A DNA stretch of 64,000 bases. It comes from Mayfieldus sp963781495 (lineage in GTDB: Bacteria; Actinomycetota; Thermoleophilia; Solirubrobacterales; 70-9). Of the stretch, positions 51,059 to 60,032 are shown one piece after another (within the stretch, counting starts at the first letter, position 1; each line of letters begins with the position of its first letter). The DNA lies in NCBI GenBank assembly GCA_963781495.1, contig CAWAFX010000002.1, positions 1,364,001 to 1,428,000 on the forward strand. Direction: 5' to 3'. The position numbers and the translations under genes are program-made. Below the pieces are notes generated by a model, which had not been told where the DNA came from, did not search any database, and saw only the letters and a list, made by a program, of their open reading frames with translations.

Positions 51059-51598
51059 ATGGAACCAGCCACAGCAAGCAAGACAGAAGAGATAGCCGTC
51101 GAGACGACGCCTGAGATCCGTGCCACCGCTGCGCGGATCGCTTCCTTGTTCAGTCACGTATTTCTCTTCGACCAGGGTCAGCAGCTGCGCACGATCGAGG
51201 AGAGCGGGCTGACGATGGCCCAATGCAAGACGCTTCTGGCCCTCGCCGGGCCGGGGGAGAGTGCGGAGCCTCGCCAGATCTCCGACATCTCCGACCGTCT
51301 CGGCCTTTCGATGCCCTCGCTCAGCCGGGCCGTCGATGGCATGGTCCGCAAGCGGTTGATTACCCGGGTCGAGGACGAGCAGGACCGGCGCGTACGCCGC
51401 ATCGCGATCACCGGCAAGGGCGAGAGGCTCGTGTCGGAGCTGGTCTCGATGCGCCTCGCCGGGCTCGAGGCCTTCGCCTCGACCCTGACTGCCGCCCAGC
51501 GCCGCAAGCTCGACGCCGCGATCGAGTCGCTGTTCGAGCGCGAGGAGATCGCCACGACTTTCAACGACCTTATGAAGAAGGGGATCGATTCTCGATGA
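51059..51598 (+). CDS. MarR-family transcriptional regulator
   Basis: 179 residues from the ATG at 51059. Winged helix-turn-helix at about residues 70-120: EPRQISDISDRLGLSMPSLSRAVDGMVRKRLITRVEDEQDRRVR, with the typical DxRxxR wing; flanking dimerisation helices at both ends. Overlaps the transporter gene (ATGA), the usual pairing of a MarR repressor with the multidrug exporter it controls. A palindrome just upstream is the likely operator. Confidence 0.9.
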   Translation: MEPATASKTEEIAVETTPEIRATAARIASLFSHVFLFDQGQQLRTIEESGLTMAQCKTLLALAGPGESAEPRQISDISDRLGLSMPSLSRAVDGMVRKRLITRVEDEQDRRVRRIAITGKGERLVSELVSMRLAGLEAFASTLTAAQRRKLDAAIESLFEREEIATTFNDLMKKGIDSR

Positions 51599-53137
51599 CC
51601 CGCCACCAGGCACGACTGATCACCGACGAGAACCGCAGGTGGTGGACGCTCGGGGCGATGTGCTTCGCGCTGTTCATGGTCATGCTCGACAACACGGTCG
51701 TGAACGTCGCTCTGCCCTCGATTCAGCGCGACCTGCATGCTTCGATTTCGTCCCTGGAGTGGACGATCAACGGCTACACGCTCACCTTCGCGGTCCTGAT
51801 CGCGACCGGTGGGCGCCTCGGGGACATCTTCGGCCGCCGGCTGATGTTCCTGGCCGGCGTGATCATCTTCGCGACGACCTCGGCAACCGCCGGCTTCGCG
51901 CAGGACTCCACGATGCTGGTCGCCAGCCGCGCGATCCAGGGCATCGGCGCGGCGCTGATGATGCCCGCGACGCTGTCGATCATCACCAACGCCTTCCCGG
52001 CCGCCGAACGCGGCAAGGCGATCGGCACCTGGGCGGGCGTGTCGGCGCTTGCGCTCTCGATCGGCCCGGTGGTCGGTGGCGCGCTCACCGAGTACGTCAG
52101 CTGGCGCGCGATCTTCTTCATCAATCTTCCGGTTGCGGTCGCCGCGGTGGTCGCCACTCTCTTCGCGGTCACTGAGTCGCGCGACGAAACGGTCGACCGC
52201 CAGATCGACTTCCCCGGCATCGCGGCCCTGACCGCCAGCCTGACGGCACTCGTGCTGGCCCTGATCGAGGGCAACAGCTGGGGCTGGACCTCGCCAACGA
52301 TCATCGCCCTGCTCGGCGGTGGCGCGATCGGCCTGGCCGCGTTCGTCGCAATCGAGCTGCGGACGCGCGTGCCGATGGTCGAGTTCGGGCTCTTCCGCAC
52401 CCGCCAGTTCATCGGCTCAAACCTGATCGCTTTCATCATCACCTTCGCGATGATGGGCTCGTTCTTCTTCCTCGCCCTCTACATGCAGGACGTCCTCGGC
52501 TACAGCGCGCTCGAGGCGGGGCTGAGGTTCCTGCCGACGACGATGGTGATCGCTGTGATCGCGCCGCTCGCCGGACGGCTCGCCGACCGGCTCGGGCCGG
52601 GGCCGCCGATGAGCGCTGGCCTGGCGGTCCTCGCGGTGGCGATGTTCCTTTTCGCCGGGATCGATCCCGGCACCACCTACAGCGGCCTGATCGTGCCCTT
52701 CGTCCTGCAGGGAATCGGCATCGCCCTCGTCATGTCGCCGATGTCAACCGCTGCCATGAATGCCGTCGACGTATCGAAGTCGGGGGTCGCCTCGGGGATC
52801 CTGCAGATGTCGCGTATGGTCGGCGCCTCGGTCGGCGTCGCCGCTACCGGCGCGATATTCCAATCCCGGCTCGGCTCGGCCTTCAACCCGGCGCAGCTCG
52901 CGAATGCATCCGAAGCGAGCGCGCGCCACTTTCGTCGACGCGCTCGCGAGTGCGATGCTGCTGTCTGCCTTCGTGGTGGTCGCTGGACTCGTCGTGTCCC
53001 TGACGCTCGTACGCGGCGTCCGCACGAAGGGTGTTGACACCCGCACCGCCACCCTCGAGACCGCCGAGGCCCTTCCGGAGGCCGCAATCGCGGAGGGGGC
53101 GCGCGAGAAGCTGGCCGCCGCCCACGCCGATGCCTGA
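51595..53137 (+). CDS. MFS multidrug transporter, EmrB/QacA (DHA2) type, frameshifted near the C-terminus
   Basis: 14-helix DHA2-type transporter, about 513 residues if the frame is restored. Motifs: FMVMLDNTVVNVALP in helix 1, GGRLGDIFGRRLMF in the loop after helix 2, and the antiporter segment GPVVGGALTEY. Near 52917-52925 the frame changes inside a run GCGCGCGCC: the upstream frame stops at 53037 after 480 residues, while the last helix (FVDALASAMLLSAFVVVAGLVVSLTLVR) lies in the other frame to 53137. One extra base or loss of one GC unit explains it. If real, the last helix is lost and the protein likely fails. Confidence 0.85.
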
Positions 53138-53172
53138 GTACAGAACCGTCTTCGTCCGCGGCGTCCCGCAGA

Positions 53173-53832
53173 TCATCCCCCGCCCGCAGGCGCGAGCGGA
53201 GGCCACGACTCGGGATCCTCGAGCCGCAGCCGCGGCAGGACGTCGACCCGCGCCTTCCCCAGCGACTCAATCGTCTCGCGGTTCGAGCGTTCGATCGGGT
53301 CCGGCTCGCCGGGCCAGGGGGTCAGCACCACCGCGGCGACCGCAAGCCCTGCCGAGCGCGCAGCCTCAAGCGTCAACAGGGTGTGGTTGATCGTCCCCAG
53401 ACCCGGGGACGCCGCGACCACCAGGGGCAGGGCCAGCGCCCGGGCGAGGTCGCGGACCAGATAGCCCTCCGCGAGCGGCACCAGCAGGCCCCCGACTCCC
53501 TCGCAGACCAGAAACTCGCCTGAAGAGGCCGCGGCTTGTGCCGCGGCCTCGAGCCTTCGGGGGTCGATTCTGTCGCCGGCGAGCGCGGCAGCGAGGTGCG
53601 GCGAGGCGGGTGGCCCGTAGCGGTAGGGCGCGATCTCGTCGTCGGACTGGTTGCTGGCGGCGGCGCGGCGCAGCAGCTCGTGGTCTGCCTCGCCGCCCTC
53701 GTCCAGGCCGGTCACCGCCGGCTTGAAGACGGCGACCACGCGGCCCCGGGCGAACTCGGTGCGGGCGATCGCGGCGGCGACGACGGTCTTGCCGACCTCG
53801 GTCCCGGTCCCGGTGACGAAGACTCCGCGCAA
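53173..53832 (-). CDS. bioD: dethiobiotin synthetase
   Basis: 219 residues. ATP-binding P-loop GTGTEVGKT at residues 8-16, KPAVTG near residue 37 and the carbamate/nucleotide loop CEGVGGLLVPLAEG at about 110-123. Converts diaminononanoate plus CO2 and ATP to dethiobiotin. TTG start at 53832, 10 nt after the bioF stop; the same transcript is likely. Convergent with the MFS gene. Confidence 0.92.
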   Translation of the reverse strand: MRGVFVTGTGTEVGKTVVAAAIARTEFARGRVVAVFKPAVTGLDEGGEADHELLRRAAASNQSDDEIAPYRYGPPASPHLAAALAGDRIDPRRLEAAAQAAASSGEFLVCEGVGGLLVPLAEGYLVRDLARALALPLVVAASPGLGTINHTLLTLEAARSAGLAVAAVVLTPWPGEPDPIERSNRETIESLGKARVDVLPRLRLEDPESWPPLAPAGGG

Positions 53833-53842
53833 GCGGACGGGC

Positions 53843-55048
<1,206 letters not shown>

Positions 55049-55053
55049 TGGCG

Positions 55054-56202
55054 CTAGTCGCCCCAGCCGGCCGGCTGCTCTGCGGCCTCTGGGTACGGCG
55101 GCGGCTTGGACTTCTTCTTGATCACCCGCAACTGGGTCGACGGGTCCCAGAAATTGGCCTCGGCCTGGCTGTCGATCAGCTCGTCGATCGGCGTGCTCGG
55201 TGTCTCACCCTCCAGCCAGCCGGATCGGTTGTCGGGCCGTGGGTTGGCGCCGTTGTCGGACTGGCGGCGCACGTTCAGGCCCAGCTCCTCGAACATGCCG
55301 CGGTCGTCCTCGGGCTCGGCGCCGAGGGTGGTGAGGAAGTTGCCCATCATCACCCCGTTGAGCCCGGCCTTGACCGCCAGCGGCTGCAGTTCGCCGAGGT
55401 TCTCGACCCTGCCGCCGCAGAGCCGGAACAGGGCGCCGGGGATGATCAGGCGGAAGATCGCCACCCACTTGACGACCTCCCAGGGATCCATCAGCCCGCG
55501 CTGGCCGAACTTCGTCCCGGTACGCGGGTTGAGCAGGTTGATCGGCACCGAGGTCGGGTTGATCTCCGAGAGCTCGAACGCCATCTCGACCCGCTGCTGC
55601 GGGGTCTCGCCGAGGTTGAGGATGCCCCCGACGCAGGTCTCCAGCCCCGCCTCCTTGACCGCCTGGATGGTCCGCAGCCGGCCCTCGTAGCGGACCGTGG
55701 TCGAGACCTCCGGGTAGTAGGAGCGCGAGGACTCGACGTTGTGGTGGACTCGCTGGATCCCGGCCTCGCGCAGCTTGCGCGCCCGCTGCGGCGACATGTG
55801 GCCGATCGAGGCGCAGCGCTTGAGGTTGGTCTTCTCGGCCACCAGGCGGGCGCCGGCCAGCACCTTCTCGAAGTCGCGCTTCGAGAGCCCCTGCCCCTGG
55901 GTGACCATGCAGAAGCGGTGCGCTCCCGCGGCCTCGGCCGCCTGCGCGTGCTCGAGCATCTGCTCGGGCTCCATCATCGCGTGCATCGGCGTGTCGGCCT
56001 CGGCGTAGCGCGACTGGGCGCAGAAGCCGCAGTCCTCGGCGCAGCCGCCGGACTTGGCGTTGACCAGCGAGCACATGTCGGTGGAGTCGCCGAAGTTGCG
56101 CTGCCGCACTTCCCAGGCGCGCTCGACCAGCGCCATGATCTCGTCCTGCTCGCTCAGCTCGCCGAGCTGCAGGGCCTCCTCGAAGCCGATCAGCGGTGGC
56201 AC
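55054..56202 (-). CDS. bioB: biotin synthase
   Basis: 382 residues from the GTG at 56202, 7 nt after TAGCCT (leaderless-type); a TTG at 56265 would add 21 poorly conserved residues. Radical SAM protein: cluster motif C54-x3-C58-x2-C61 in GGCAEDCGFCAQS, plus CASIGHMS, HHNVESS and the second-cluster cysteine regions. It inserts sulfur into dethiobiotin. The C-terminal 60 residues (after GMFEELGLNVR) are a charged, Pro-rich tail ending ending PAGWGD, longer than usual. First gene of bioB-F-D. Confidence 0.92.
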   Translation of the reverse strand: MPPLIGFEEALQLGELSEQDEIMALVERAWEVRQRNFGDSTDMCSLVNAKSGGCAEDCGFCAQSRYAEADTPMHAMMEPEQMLEHAQAAEAAGAHRFCMVTQGQGLSKRDFEKVLAGARLVAEKTNLKRCASIGHMSPQRARKLREAGIQRVHHNVESSRSYYPEVSTTVRYEGRLRTIQAVKEAGLETCVGGILNLGETPQQRVEMAFELSEINPTSVPINLLNPRTGTKFGQRGLMDPWEVVKWVAIFRLIIPGALFRLCGGRVENLGELQPLAVKAGLNGVMMGNFLTTLGAEPEDDRGMFEELGLNVRRQSDNGANPRPDNRSGWLEGETPSTPIDELIDSQAEANFWDPSTQLRVIKKKSKPPPYPEAAEQPAGWGD

Positions 56203-56209
56203 GGACGCG

Positions 56210-56215
56210 AGGCTA
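56210..56215 (-). promoter_or_regulatory. -10 box TAGCCT for a leaderless transcript (bioB)
   Basis: On the minus strand TAGCCT, 7 nt, then the GTG at 56202. It supports the shorter bioB start. Confidence 0.5.
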
Positions 56216-56270
56216 GGGGCGGTTCCGGACGCCGAGGCGACCGGCGCCGTCCGCAACTCGCGCAATTACG

Positions 56271-56525
56271 GTGCAGGTGCGCCTCGCGATCGGTCCGGGC
56301 CCGCGTCAAAGGGCGACCTCTCGGCGGGTCGTCGAGTCCGATTTCTACCTCAACGGCAAGCTCTTCGCCCGCGACTCCAAGCGCCCCTTCGTGCGCAAGC
56401 TGCCCTTCCACAGGCTCAAGCACAAGCACCGGGCCAAGGCGCGCGCTCTCGTCTCGCTGGCCGACGGCCGGCAGATGACGATCGACCGCGGCCTGCGGGC
56501 CTACCGCAAGAAGCACTCTCTCTAG
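56271..56525 (+). CDS. small hypothetical protein, Ig-like beta-strand tail
   Basis: 84 residues, GTG start, no ribosome site. The body VESDFYLNGKLFARDSKRP followed by LVSLADGRQMTIDRG looks like the C-terminal strand pattern of secreted Ig-like or chitobiase-type domains, but no signal peptide precedes it and the rest is rich in Arg and Lys. The N-terminal 20 residues are poor in sequence features. It could be a remnant of a larger gene. The stop lies next to the -10 box of the GH3 gene. Confidence 0.5.
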   Translation: MQVRLAIGPGPRQRATSRRVVESDFYLNGKLFARDSKRPFVRKLPFHRLKHKHRAKARALVSLADGRQMTIDRGLRAYRKKHSL

Positions 56526-56528
56526 ACT
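56523..56528 (+). promoter_or_regulatory. -10 box TAGACT for a leaderless transcript (GH3 gene)
   Basis: TAGACT, 9 nt, then GTG at 56538. The box includes the stop codon (TAG, 56523-56525) of the preceding small gene. Confidence 0.5.
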
Positions 56529-56537
56529 CGCCGCTCG

Positions 56538-57656
56538 GTGAGGGCAACGAGGATTCGCAGGCGTCGTGTCGCCGCCGCGCTGCTCCTCGGCGGCGCGGCG
56601 GCCGGCGTCGGACTCGTCGTGACGCTGGGCGGGGGCGGCGGCCGGGGCAAGCAGCGCAGTACCGCGAGCAGGCTGGCGCCCCGCCAGTTGGCCGGCGAGC
56701 GGCTCGTCGCTGGGTTCAGCGGGCCCAACCCACCCGCGGCCCTGCAACGGATGATCCGCGCCGGCGAGCTGGCGGGCGTGGTCCTGTTCTCCGACAACTT
56801 CTCCGACGCCGGCGCGGCTCGGCGCCTGGCGCAACGGCTGCAGTCGATCCGGCGCCCGCGCCATCTGCGCGAGCCGCTGCTGGTCATGGTCGATCAGGAG
56901 GGGGGCGAGATCCGGCGCCTGCCTGGGGCGCCGCAGCTCTCGGCGGCGCAGATGGGCAGCCGAAGTCCGGCGTTCGTCCGCCGCCAGGGCATCCTGACCG
57001 CGCGCACGCTCGCCCGTGCGGGATCCAACGTCGATCTGGCGCCGGTCCTCGACGTCGCCCGGCCCGGTGGCGTGATCGGCGAGGAGCAGCGCAGCTTCGG
57101 CTCGGCCCCCGGCGGGGTCGCGGCGACGGGGGGCGCGTTCGGCGCCGGGCTGCAGGAGGGCGGGATTGCGGCGACCGCCAAGCACTTCCCCGGCCTCGGG
57201 GCGGCGGCCGTCAACACCGATTTCGGCCCCGAGCGGATCGGGCTGCCGAAGTCGACCCTGCGCAGGGTCGACGAGGCGCCGTTCCGCAGCTTCGCCGCTG
57301 GCGGCGGCAAGCTGGTGATGCTGAGCACGGCCGTATACCCCGCCTTCTCCGACCGCCCCGCGGTCCTGGCCCGGAAGATCGCCACCGGGGAGCTGCGCGA
57401 CAGGGTCGGGTTCGACGGCGTGACGGTCAGCGATGACTTGCAGTCCGCCGCCGCGCGGGCCTTCGGAGACCCAGGCGAGGTCGCCAGGGCCGGAGCCGCG
57501 GCCGGAACCGACCTGCTGCTGTTCCGCCATTACGGGGCCGCCGCGGAGGCCGGCGTTGCGCTGCGTGCCGCGTTGCGCCGGCGGGGGCTGGACCGGGGCG
57601 AGTTCGAGCGCTCCGCTCAGCGGGTCCTCGACCTGCGAGCCGGGCTGCGGGGCTAG
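56538..57656 (+). CDS. glycoside hydrolase family 3 protein, NagZ-like beta-N-acetylhexosaminidase
   Basis: 372 residues. N-terminal Arg-rich stretch, then a hydrophobic segment (about residues 12-30), a signal or anchor. The GH3 TIM barrel has GVVLFSDNF, MVDQEGGEIRRLPGAP, the signature KHFPGLGAA (about residue 215), and the nucleophile Asp in VTVSDDLQS near residue 297. KHFPG is the hallmark of the NagZ branch, which acts in cell-wall recycling. No second (C-terminal) domain. Probably exported. Its TAG stop shares CTAG with the convergent glycosylase gene. Confidence 0.88.
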   Translation: MRATRIRRRRVAAALLLGGAAAGVGLVVTLGGGGGRGKQRSTASRLAPRQLAGERLVAGFSGPNPPAALQRMIRAGELAGVVLFSDNFSDAGAARRLAQRLQSIRRPRHLREPLLVMVDQEGGEIRRLPGAPQLSAAQMGSRSPAFVRRQGILTARTLARAGSNVDLAPVLDVARPGGVIGEEQRSFGSAPGGVAATGGAFGAGLQEGGIAATAKHFPGLGAAAVNTDFGPERIGLPKSTLRRVDEAPFRSFAAGGGKLVMLSTAVYPAFSDRPAVLARKIATGELRDRVGFDGVTVSDDLQSAAARAFGDPGEVARAGAAAGTDLLLFRHYGAAAEAGVALRAALRRRGLDRGEFERSAQRVLDLRAGLRG

Positions 57657-58297
57657 ACGCCGCCGACGGTGACGTCGCCGGCCAGCGACTCCCAGAGGTA
57701 GATCATCGCCAGGCTGCGGTGCGGCCGCCAGACTTCGCCGCGCTCGACCACCTCGACCGGCGTCGGCATCTCCTCCAGCCCGTCGGCGAGCTGGATCGCC
57801 TTGCGGATCCCGAGATCGCCGCCCGAGATCACGTCGGGGCGGTCGAGGTGGAAGATCAGGAACATCTCCGCGCTCCATTGGCCGAAGCCGCGCACGGCGA
57901 CGATCTCCTCGATCACCTCTTCGTCGCTGAGCTCCTCGAGCCGGTCGAGCTCGAGCTCACCGTCGCGGACGTGTGCCGCGAGGTCGCGGATGTACTCGAC
58001 CTTGCGTCCCGACAGGCCGGCGCCGCGCAGGTCCTGCTCGGAGGCGGCGAGGATCTGATCCGGGCTCGGGGTCTTGCCGTCGAACATCTCGAGGATCCGC
58101 CCGTAGATCGTCCGCGCCGCCTTCGAGGAGAGCTGCTGGCCGACCACGGTGCGAAGCAGCGCCCCGTAGGCGTCCGGCTTCGGCTCGCCGCGGCGGCGCT
58201 GGATCACGCTGCGCTCGCCGAGCCTCTCGATCAGCTTCGCCATCGCCGGGTCCGACGCCGCCAGCTCGCGGCGGGCGGCGCTCAGCGACCGTGCCAT
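57653..58297 (-). CDS. DNA-3-methyladenine glycosylase, AlkA-like HhH-GPD protein
   Basis: 214 residues from the ATG at 58297. Helix-hairpin-helix with LRGAGLSGRKVEYI (about residues 90-103) followed by GFGQWSAEMFLIFHLDRPDVISGGDLGIRKA, in which D161 is the catalytic aspartate position. It excises alkylated purines. Shorter than E. coli AlkA (282), lacking the N-terminal domain, as usual for single-domain forms. It overlaps the enoyl-CoA hydratase gene by 16 nt, an odd partner. Confidence 0.88.
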   Translation of the reverse strand: MARSLSAARRELAASDPAMAKLIERLGERSVIQRRRGEPKPDAYGALLRTVVGQQLSSKAARTIYGRILEMFDGKTPSPDQILAASEQDLRGAGLSGRKVEYIRDLAAHVRDGELELDRLEELSDEEVIEEIVAVRGFGQWSAEMFLIFHLDRPDVISGGDLGIRKAIQLADGLEEMPTPVEVVERGEVWRPHRSLAMIYLWESLAGDVTVGGV

Positions 58298-59088
58298 TGC
58301 GGCTTGCGCTTCTCGCGGAAAGCGGTGATCCCCTCGCGAAAGTCCTCCGAGGTGAAGCAGGATTCGCGCAGCTCGATCAACTCGCGCTCCTGCTCGGGGC
58401 TGAGGACCGGGTTGTCGTTGAGGGTCTGGATCGCGCGCTTGTTCCCGCGCAGGGACAGCGGCGCGTTGGAGGCGATCTGCGCCGCCAGCTCGACCGAGGC
58501 GGACTCCAGGTCGGCCTCTCCGACGACGTCCTGCACCAGGCCGATCTCCCTCGCCCGGCGGGCGGTGATGTTGCGGCCGGTCAGGAACAGCTCCTTGGTG
58601 CGGGCGAGTCCGATCGCGTCCATGAAACGGCGCAGCCCGGTGTGGCCGTAGATCAGCCCCAGCTTGACCGGCGGCATCCCGAGCCTGGCGTCGCCGCTGC
58701 AGATCCGCAGATCGCAGGTGATCGCCAGCTCCAGCCCTCCGCCGAGGCAGTCGCCGTTGATCGCCGCGACGGTCGGCCACGGATGCGCCGCCAGTGCCTC
58801 GATCGCGGCGTGGAAGGGATGGGCGACTAGCGCCTCGGCCTCCTGTTCGAGGCCCTGCTCGGAGATCGAGCCGATGTCATAGCCGGCCGAGAAGTTGCCC
58901 TCGGAACCGCTGATCAGCACGCAGCGGGTCTCGATCCCGTGGTCCAGCCGCGGCAGCAGCTCGGCGATCGCGTCGAGGATGTCGTGGTCCAGCGCGTTGC
59001 GCTTCGCGGGGTTGCGGATGCTGATCCGCGCTACGGCCTCGGCCGGCTCGTCGAGCAGAAGTTTCCCCCCGGCCAGCTCCTCGGCCAT
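58282..59088 (-). CDS. enoyl-CoA hydratase/isomerase family protein
   Basis: 268 residues, crotonase fold. Oxyanion-hole segment GSEGNFSAGYDIGSI (about residues 60-75), NGDCLGGGLELAITCDLRI (about 110-128), then LGLIYGHTGLRRF. The usual catalytic Glu positions are in this region (GGLELA); hydratase or isomerase activity cannot be decided. The ATG is 10 nt after the stop of the biotinyl-carrier gene; it overlaps the glycosylase gene downstream. Confidence 0.87.
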   Translation of the reverse strand: MAEELAGGKLLLDEPAEAVARISIRNPAKRNALDHDILDAIAELLPRLDHGIETRCVLISGSEGNFSAGYDIGSISEQGLEQEAEALVAHPFHAAIEALAAHPWPTVAAINGDCLGGGLELAITCDLRICSGDARLGMPPVKLGLIYGHTGLRRFMDAIGLARTKELFLTGRNITARRAREIGLVQDVVGEADLESASVELAAQIASNAPLSLRGNKRAIQTLNDNPVLSPEQERELIELRESCFTSEDFREGITAFREKRKPQWHGR

Positions 59089-59098
59089 CAGTGGGGCC

Positions 59099-59311
59099 CT
59101 ACTCGAGGACGACCAGCACGTCGCCCTCGCTGACCGACTGGCCCTCCTCGCAGCGGATCTCCTTCACGGTGCCCTCGTCCTCGGCCTCGACCGGGATCTC
59201 CATCTTCATCGATTCGAGGATCACGACCGTGTCGCCCTCGGAGACCTGATCGCCGACCGCGACCTCGATCTTCCAGACGTTGCCGGTGATGTGGGCTGGG
59301 ATTTCCGCCAC
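59099..59311 (-). CDS. biotin/lipoyl attachment domain protein (biotin carboxyl carrier-like)
   Basis: 70 residues, a single biotinyl domain: the hairpin with ILESMKMEIPV at about residues 33-43, in which the Lys of MKM is the biotin site. The small size is typical of free-standing carrier proteins for acyl-CoA carboxylases. GTG start; TATTGT-N8 upstream. Its likely partner is the carboxyltransferase at the beginning of the window or a copy elsewhere, and it uses biotin from the neighbouring bio genes. Divergent from the glycosyltransferase by only 22 bp. Confidence 0.88.
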   Translation of the reverse strand: MAEIPAHITGNVWKIEVAVGDQVSEGDTVVILESMKMEIPVEAEDEGTVKEIRCEEGQSVSEGDVLVVLE

Positions 59312-59319
59312 GGCGCGGC

Positions 59320-59325
59320 ACAATA
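59320..59325 (-). promoter_or_regulatory. -10 box TATTGT for a leaderless transcript (biotinyl carrier gene)
   Basis: On the minus strand TATTGT, 8 nt, then the GTG at 59311. It lies within the 22 bp between two divergent starts. Confidence 0.42.
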
Positions 59326-59333
59326 CCCGCCGC

Positions 59334-60032
59334 GTGGGAGCGGAGACGAAGACCGGTGGACGCGAGCGGGTGGCGATCGTCGCCGCCCGCAACGAGGCCG
59401 GCTCGATCGCGGCGACTCTGGCGGCGCTGGCGCGGGCGATGCCGGGGATCGAGCTCTGGGTCGCCGACGACGCCTCGAGCGACGGGACCTCGGAGGCGGC
59501 GATGACGGCGGGTGCCCGGGTGGTGAGCCGGCGCCGGCCGCACGGCAAGGGGGCCAACGTCACCGCCGCCGCCGAAGCGGTGCTCAGCGACGGCCCCGAA
59601 CCGGGCGTGATCCTGCTCTGCGACGGCGATCTCGGCGACTCGGCAGCGGCGCTGGAGCGCCTGGTCGAAGGGGTCGAGGCGGGTGAGTGCGACCTCGCGG
59701 TCGCCGCCTTCTCGCGCCGGGTCGGCGGCGGCTTCGGCATCGCGCTCGGCTTCGCCCGCTGGGCGGTGCGGCGGCGCTGCGGGGCCGAGCCCGAGGCTCC
59801 GATCTCCGGCCAGCGCGCCCTGCGGGCCCCGCTGCTGCGGGAGCTGCTCCCCTTCGCGTCCGGATTCGGGCTCGAGCTGGGGATGACGATCGACGCGGTT
59901 CGGGGGGGACAGCGGCTGCGCGAGTACGAGCTCGAGCTCGAGCACCGGGCGACGGGCCGCGACCTGCGCGGATTCGCGCACCGGGCGCTGCAGCTGCGTG
60001 ATTTCGTCAAGGTCTACCTTGGGCGCAGATGA
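59334..60032 (+). CDS. glycosyltransferase family 2 protein
   Basis: 232 residues from the GTG at 59334. GT-A fold: AIVAARNEAGSIAATL at the N-terminus, ADDASSDGTSE, and the metal-binding acidic motif LLCDGDLGDS (about residue 103); a further RRPHGKGAN. The C-terminal half ends ELEHRATGRDLRG without membrane helices. Donor and acceptor are unknown; polyprenyl-phosphate or phosphoglycerate glycosyltransferases are similar. A TTG start at 59280 is possible, but it would read through the divergent promoter region. Overlaps glpK (ATGA). Confidence 0.8.
   Translation: MGAETKTGGRERVAIVAARNEAGSIAATLAALARAMPGIELWVADDASSDGTSEAAMTAGARVVSRRRPHGKGANVTAAAEAVLSDGPEPGVILLCDGDLGDSAAALERLVEGVEAGECDLAVAAFSRRVGGGFGIALGFARWAVRRRCGAEPEAPISGQRALRAPLLRELLPFASGFGLELGMTIDAVRGGQRLREYELELEHRATGRDLRGFAHRALQLRDFVKVYLGRR

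Noticed and set aside
51223..51594. Upstream extension of the MFS transporter
   Set aside because: Lies wholly inside the MarR gene in another frame; the ATG overlap at 51595 is the natural start.
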